Shown piece after piece: positions 6,343 to 10,689 of a stretch of DNA of 10,689 nucleotides. Numbering within the stretch: the first letter of the stretch is position 1; every line of letters begins with the position of its first letter. The notes beneath the pieces are model-generated. The model ran no database searches. It saw only the letters and a list, made by a program, of their open reading frames with translations, and was not told where the DNA came from. Source of the stretch: Roseiarcus sp035500275 (GTDB lineage Bacteria > Pseudomonadota > Alphaproteobacteria > Rhizobiales > Beijerinckiaceae); the NCBI GenBank assembly GCA_035500275.1, contig DATJXI010000218.1, positions 1 through 10,689 of the forward strand. The letters are read 5' to 3'. The translations under genes and the position numbers were made by a program.

Positions 6343-9240
6343 CTACGCGTGCGCCTGCGCGCTATCGGCGCCGTGCTTGACCAAGCTCGCGTGCTCCTGC
6401 GCCTTGAATTGCGCGAAGCGCGGCAGGAATTTGTCCCAGTCGATGATGTGCGCGTCGATCTCGGGACCGTCGATGCAGGCGTGCTTGCGCACAAGTCTGC
6501 CGTCGATCGTGACCGGCACCATGCAGGCGCCGCACATGCCGGTCGCGTCCACCATGATCGAGTTGAGGCTGGCGACGGTGGGCGTGCCGTAGGGCCGGGT
6601 CAGCTCGCTCACCGCGCGCATCATGAGCGGCGGGCCGATCGCGATGACCTCGGCGACCTTGCGCGCCTTGCCTACCTTGGCGCTTTTCAGGAGCTCCTCG
6701 AGCGGGGTGGTGACAAAACCTTTGACGCCGAACGTGCCGTCGTTGCTGGCGTAGATGACGTCGAGCTGTCCAGGGAACTCCTGCGCGAGCTTGTCGATCC
6801 GCTCTCCCTCGCCGGTCCAGAACAGCATGCTCGCGGTCCGAAAGCCGGCGATGAGGGTGACGTGGTTGCCTAAGCTCAGGTGCGCCCGCATGATCGGATA
6901 GACCGGCGGCAGCCCAAGCCCACCGGCCGCGAACGCGACGGTCTCGTTCGCCTCGTAGCGGTGGAGTTTGCTCGGCTGGCCGAGCGGCCCGGCGATGCCG
7001 CTGAACGCCTCGCCGACCTCCATCGCATTGATCCCGATCGAGCTCGCGCCGACCGCCTGGATGACGAGATCGATGGTTCCCGCGCGCGCGTCCCAATCGG
7101 CGAGCGTCAGCGGAATGAGTTCGCCCTTCGGGGTCGGCAGGACGCGCACGAACTGTCCCGCCTGCGCGGCCTTGGCGATGAGCGGCGACTTTATCCGCAT
7201 CTCGACGATGCCCTCGGCGAGATTGACCTTCTTGACGATGGTCTGCGGCGACTGGGCGAGGTCGGTGTAGCGCAGAGCGCGCTCGACAAGGTCTTCGATC
7301 TCGGCCTTGCCGAAGGAGATCTCGCCGAGAATCTCCCGCGCGGCGGCCTGCCCGTCGCCAGCGGCGAGGACCGCGGTCGCGCCGCCGCGTGTCGCGTCGC
7401 CGCCGGAATAGACGCCTTCGAGCGAGGTTTTCTGCGACCCGCCGCCGATGCTGATCGTTCCCCACTTGCTCGTCTTCAGATCGGGCTCGCTGTCCTTGAT
7501 GATTGGGTTCGACGCGTTGCCAAGCGCCATGATGACGAGATCGACCGGCATGGTCTCGGTCCTGCCGGTGATGACCGGCGAGCGCCGGCCCGACGCGTCG
7601 GGCGGCCCGAGCTCGATCACGTCGAGGATGGCGTGGCAGACATGCGCCGACTTCTCGCTATGGAACTCGCGCGGCGAGCGCAGCACCTTGAGCTCGATGC
7701 CTTCCTCGAGCGCATGGTGCAGCTCCTCGACCCGAGCCGGCATTTCCGAGCGGGTGCGTCGGTAGACGATGGTGACGATCCCGCCGAGGCGCCTGGCGGT
7801 GCGGGCCGCGTCCATGGCGGTGTTGCCGCCGCCGATGACGATGACCTGCTTGTCCTTCACCTCCGGCAGCGGCGTTTCGTAATCGTCTAGCCGCGCCTGC
7901 ATCAGGTTGACGCGGGTCAAAAACTCATTGGCCGACATGACGCCGAGCAGGTGCTCGCCGGGAATGTTCATGAAGCGCGGCAGACCGGCGCCCGTGCCGA
8001 CGAAAATCTTCCAGAAGCCGTTGTCCCTGAGGTCCTCGAGCGTCGCCGTCTTGCCGACGACGAAATTGGTGACGAACCGGCCGCCGAGCAGCCGGATCTT
8101 GGCGACGACGTCGTCGATCAGTGAATTCGGCAGGCGAAACTCGGGGATGCCGTAGCGCAGCACGTCCCCAAGCTCGTGGAACGCCTCGAAGACGGTGACC
8201 GGATAGCCCTCGGCCGCCAGGAGATAGGCGTTGATGAGTCCAGCCGGCCCTGAGCCGATGACCGCGATCGGCGGCTTCTCGGCCTTCGTCCAGGGGCTGA
8301 CGAAATTCTTCCAGCGCTCCCCCCGCGCCCCCGGATGCGCGAGCTTCTCGCGCTCGGGCAGGAACCATTCGAGCTGGCCGATCTCGATCGGCCGGCCGGT
8401 CAGCGTGCATACGCCCTGGCACTGCAGCTCCTGCGGGCAGACGCGCCCAGTCACGTCCGGCAGCGGATTGCAGCTCTCGATGAGCTCCAAAGCGTCCTTG
8501 AATTTGCCGGTTCCAAGCAGCCGGATCATTTCCGGAATGTGGATCTTGACCGGGCAGCCGCCCTTGGGCTCGCGCCCCGGCCTCGGCACGCCAAGCTCGC
8601 AGGCGCGGTCCTCGCACTGCTTGTCGCGCAAAGTTTCGAGCCAAACGAAAAGGTCGACCTCGCGCGCGCTGTAGCCGAGGTTCATGTAGCCGAGGTAGCC
8701 CTGATTGACGAGTTCGAAGTCGCGCGCGCGCTCCTCAGGCGAGCGGATATAAGGTGGGATGCCGTTCTGTCCCGGCCAGCCTTTCGACAGGCCTTTGAAC
8801 ATTGGGTAGCGATCGGAGAGATAGGCGTCGATCGCAACAATGAACTTGCGCTTGAACTTCAGCGGCACGTTCCAGATGAAGCGCAAAAGAGTCGCGCTCA
8901 TGTCGTCGTCGCGCAGGAGGAGGTTCCACAGCGTTCGGGTGAAGTCTGCGCCGAGCGCCTCCTGCTTGAACTCCCAGACGATCGCCTGCGCGCCGTCGTC
9001 GATAAATATCTGCCGCAGGGACTGCGGGCTATTCAAGAGCCGCCGACGCAGGAGGTCGAGCTGCTTCTTGAAGACGTCGAAGGCCTCCGTGTGCTCGATC
9101 TCCTCGATTTCGCTCTGCGTCGACTCGAGCGCATTGGACGCTTGCCGATAGCGCTCGAGGTCGTCCGTTTTCGGAGTCTCGGCCGGCGGCGGCGATGCGG
9201 CGTGCGACGTCCGCTTGGGCTGCGGCAGTTCAATGTGCAT
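6343..9240 (-). CDS. Fused NfnAB-like ferredoxin:NAD(P) oxidoreductase (GltD-like + PyrK-like), 965 aa
   Basis: A cytoplasmic flavin/iron-sulfur enzyme expected to move electrons between ferredoxin, NAD(H) and NADP(H). Residues 1-205 are a helical, charged region I cannot assign. Residues 209-280 are the N-terminal Fe-S region of GltD/NfnB proteins (C209, C214, C229, C257, C268, C274, C278; GRVCPQE). Residues 320-640 are the double Rossmann part: FAD site IGSGPAGL (328-335), NAD(P) site VIGGGNTAMDAART (468-481), and GGDATRGG (613-620). Residues 665-965 match NfnA/PyrK: a FAD barrel, AAGGLGLPPVYPI for nucleotide binding, and a [2Fe-2S] site with D898, C903, C906 and C922 followed by DGPEIDAHIIDWD. 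In the studied Nfn enzymes these halves are separate subunits; here they are fused, large half first. GGAG stands 7 nt upstream of the ATG, which lies inside the end of the preceding oxidoreductase gene (11-bp overlap), so the two are translationally coupled. Compared with GltD homologues, T264 stands where the first Cys of CGRVCP is expected. Assimilatory glutamate synthase is less likely because the PyrK half is present and no gltB is seen. Confidence 0.9.
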   Translation of the reverse strand: MHIELPQPKRTSHAASPPPAETPKTDDLERYRQASNALESTQSEIEEIEHTEAFDVFKKQLDLLRRRLLNSPQSLRQIFIDDGAQAIVWEFKQEALGADFTRTLWNLLLRDDDMSATLLRFIWNVPLKFKRKFIVAIDAYLSDRYPMFKGLSKGWPGQNGIPPYIRSPEERARDFELVNQGYLGYMNLGYSAREVDLFVWLETLRDKQCEDRACELGVPRPGREPKGGCPVKIHIPEMIRLLGTGKFKDALELIESCNPLPDVTGRVCPQELQCQGVCTLTGRPIEIGQLEWFLPEREKLAHPGARGERWKNFVSPWTKAEKPPIAVIGSGPAGLINAYLLAAEGYPVTVFEAFHELGDVLRYGIPEFRLPNSLIDDVVAKIRLLGGRFVTNFVVGKTATLEDLRDNGFWKIFVGTGAGLPRFMNIPGEHLLGVMSANEFLTRVNLMQARLDDYETPLPEVKDKQVIVIGGGNTAMDAARTARRLGGIVTIVYRRTRSEMPARVEELHHALEEGIELKVLRSPREFHSEKSAHVCHAILDVIELGPPDASGRRSPVITGRTETMPVDLVIMALGNASNPIIKDSEPDLKTSKWGTISIGGGSQKTSLEGVYSGGDATRGGATAVLAAGDGQAAAREILGEISFGKAEIEDLVERALRYTDLAQSPQTIVKKVNLAEGIVEMRIKSPLIAKAAQAGQFVRVLPTPKGELIPLTLADWDARAGTIDLVIQAVGASSIGINAMEVGEAFSGIAGPLGQPSKLHRYEANETVAFAAGGLGLPPVYPIMRAHLSLGNHVTLIAGFRTASMLFWTGEGERIDKLAQEFPGQLDVIYASNDGTFGVKGFVTTPLEELLKSAKVGKARKVAEVIAIGPPLMMRAVSELTRPYGTPTVASLNSIMVDATGMCGACMVPVTIDGRLVRKHACIDGPEIDAHIIDWDKFLPRFAQFKAQEHASLVKHGADSAQAHA

Positions 9241-10689
9241 GGATGATCTCCGCGTCGCAATTGGCGGCGATGCGAGCGGCCTTGGCTCTCAGCTCCGGCG
9301 TGACCTTGACGCGGGCGAGCGCGCCGGGAATGAGGTGGCCCACTTCCTTCATGACGCCGTCGACGACGACCCGAGTCTTCTCAAAAAGCTCGGGCATCTC
9401 CTGGTAGCAGGTCTTGCAGTTGGTGCACTTCGCGACGTCCTCGTCGGCGAGCGTCACCCAAGCCGCTCCATCGCCTTTCACTTCGGGTCGGGGCGCCTCG
9501 ACGACGGCCGCGCCGCCGGCGGTCGCCAAGGCGACGCCGAGGCCGCCGCCGGCCGGCGCCTTGGAGGACGCGGCGAGCTCGGACATCGCCTTCGCGATGG
9601 CGTCGATCGAAGACTCGCGGGCCTCGACCGCCTCCTTGTACTGCTGGCGCAGCGACTCGAGCTCGACGTGATGGTCCGCGTCCAGCCTCGTGACGTCGAG
9701 GCCGGCGAGATATTGCAGGGTGCGCCAGTTTCGCCGTCGCTCCTCGACGAGATGGACGATCGCCTGCGACGCCTCCATCTTCGTGAGTCTCTTCTCATCG
9801 TCGGTCGCCCAGACGAACGGCGTCTTGGTCGCCCGCTCGGCCGCGCCAAGCTCGATATATTCATGCATCGGCGCGCCCGCCGCGTCCGGCGCAAGCGGCC
9901 GAAACTGCTTGCGGAACCGACCTTCGCTGAGAGCGAAATCAGCGGGCGTGAGCGGAACCTCCAGGAGCTTGACCTTGCCGTCCTCGATGTACTCAATGGC
10001 GTTCGTCGTCCAATCCTTGTCCGAATCGGGATTGCCCTCGATCGAGAAGCGCGCATGCAGGTCCGCGCCGCGGCGCGGGTCATGCACGAAGAGCGGGCTC
10101 ATGCGGCTTTCGACCGCCATCCGCCCATGCCGGTTCGCCTGCGCGTCCGCGACGCCATGCTCGCCCTGGCAGGGCGTATAGACGTCCAGCACCGCAGGCG
10201 AATCGTTGTGATCGAGGAACTCAACAACGTTCTTGAGGAAGTGTCCCTGCATCGCCGCGCAGCTCTGCACCACGAAGACGTGCGGGTGAAACGCGGCGAT
10301 GAGCGCGAGCTCCTTGCGCTCCTCCTGCTTGCCGGCGTGCGCGGAGCCGAACCGCGCGAGGTCGGAGTCCTGCGCCGTGAGGCTCGCCGTCGAGGTTTGC
10401 CCGCCGGTGTTGGAATAGGCGCCGGTGTTCAGAACCACGACCTTGATCGGCGTCACGGTGCTCAAGAGCCGCGACAGGGCGCCGAAGCCGATGTCGTAAG
10501 TCGCGCCGTCGCCGCCCATGCTGATGACTGTCGGCAGCAGGCTCAATTCTTCCGGCGTGAACTCGGCCCAGCCGAAGGTGCGGAAGAACTTGTCGTGCAC
10601 CTGCGGGTCGTATTCGTCGGCGAGGTCGAGCTTGGCGATGCGCAGCGCGCGGATGTCGCCGCTCGCCTCGGCGCTCAGGCCCTCGAACA
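9230..10689 (-). CDS. Pyruvate/2-oxoacid:ferredoxin oxidoreductase, NifJ-like, C-terminal 485 aa (cut by right edge)
   Basis: The frame is open to the right edge with no start; the GTG at 10600 is internal. Residues 50-205 of the fragment are the thiamine-diphosphate domain: MGGDGATYDIGFGALSRLL (57-75), then NTGAYSNTGGQTST (87-100), matching the Mg/TPP motif of NifJ-type single-chain enzymes. C173 in VYTPCQGEHG corresponds to the domain-VI Cys that completes the proximal [4Fe-4S] cluster. The reaction is oxidative decarboxylation of a 2-oxoacid with CoA, giving acyl-CoA, CO2 and reduced ferredoxin. After a charged helical stretch and an Ala/Gly/Pro linker (372-408), the chain ends in a ferredoxin-like piece: CTNCKTC (421-427) and C477 (ANCDAEII), enough for one [4Fe-4S] cluster. 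This tail is not part of the usual NifJ layout as I know it. The substrate-binding N-terminal domains are off the window, so pyruvate is assumed, not shown. Confidence 0.88.
   Translation of the reverse strand, partial: FEGLSAEASGDIRALRIAKLDLADEYDPQVHDKFFRTFGWAEFTPEELSLLPTVISMGGDGATYDIGFGALSRLLSTVTPIKVVVLNTGAYSNTGGQTSTASLTAQDSDLARFGSAHAGKQEERKELALIAAFHPHVFVVQSCAAMQGHFLKNVVEFLDHNDSPAVLDVYTPCQGEHGVADAQANRHGRMAVESRMSPLFVHDPRRGADLHARFSIEGNPDSDKDWTTNAIEYIEDGKVKLLEVPLTPADFALSEGRFRKQFRPLAPDAAGAPMHEYIELGAAERATKTPFVWATDDEKRLTKMEASQAIVHLVEERRRNWRTLQYLAGLDVTRLDADHHVELESLRQQYKEAVEARESSIDAIAKAMSELAASSKAPAGGGLGVALATAGGAAVVEAPRPEVKGDGAAWVTLADEDVAKCTNCKTCYQEMPELFEKTRVVVDGVMKEVGHLIPGALARVKVTPELRAKAARIAANCDAEIIHAH

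Noticed and set aside
5906..6592. Plus-strand open frame of 228 codons crossing the 60-aa gene and the end of the Nfn-like gene
   Set aside because: It runs antisense through the conserved [2Fe-2S] region of the Nfn-like protein and its product is Arg/Ser/Cys-rich without pattern.
6880..7890. Plus-strand open frame opposite the Nfn-like gene
   Set aside because: Antisense to a gene with clear FAD and NAD motifs; the composition is typical of a GC-rich shadow frame.
1..10689. CRISPR array
   Set aside because: No set of evenly spaced repeats of 23-40 bp is present; the direct repeats seen are only two copies each.

Overview
The window is GC-rich, with NTG starts and good Shine-Dalgarno sites. 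The protein families (a GC-rich helix-turn-helix hypothetical, an HlyB/HlyD pair, a NifJ-type 2-oxoacid oxidoreductase) suggest a proteobacterium, most likely an alphaproteobacterium of the Hyphomicrobiales/methylotroph kind. That placement is inferred from protein character, not from a marker gene.

Layout. (a) Positions 1-212 (+) are the last 69 codons of a molybdopterin oxidoreductase whose body lies off the left edge. (b) Positions 456-1335 hold two small divergent genes, a 98-residue zinc-ribbon protein (-) and a 151-residue helix-turn-helix protein (+), sharing a 127-bp AT-richer spacer. (c) Positions 1422-5080 (-) are a two-gene type I secretion operon: an HlyB-like ABC transporter with a degenerate C39-like domain, then an HlyD-like membrane fusion protein, overlapping by 4 bp. 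No secreted substrate and no TolC are present. (d) Positions 5081-6009 are about 930 bp with no gene I can support. They contain a structured leader for the secretion operon, a 13-bp palindrome, a pair of 15-bp direct repeats resembling an insertion-sequence end, a tandem repeat and strong hairpins. (e) Positions 6010-6192 (-) are a possible 60-residue protein. (f) Positions 6343-10689 (-) are a redox operon: the C-terminal 485 residues of a NifJ-like pyruvate (2-oxoacid):ferredoxin oxidoreductase, overlapping by 11 bp with a 965-residue fusion of the two halves of an NfnAB-type flavin/iron-sulfur ferredoxin:NAD(P) oxidoreductase.

How they work together. In the redox operon the oxidoreductase should decarboxylate a 2-oxoacid and release low-potential electrons. 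The Nfn-like fusion should exchange those electrons with NAD(H)/NADP(H). Two additions stand out: a single-cluster ferredoxin-like tail on the oxidoreductase, and a ~205-residue unassigned N-terminal region on the Nfn fusion. Together with the overlapping reading frames, these suggest a dedicated complex, perhaps a pyruvate:NAD(P) oxidoreductase or a supplier of reduced ferredoxin. This is the most interesting part of the window. The type I pair is a separate unit, probably exporting an uncleaved RTX-type protein encoded elsewhere.
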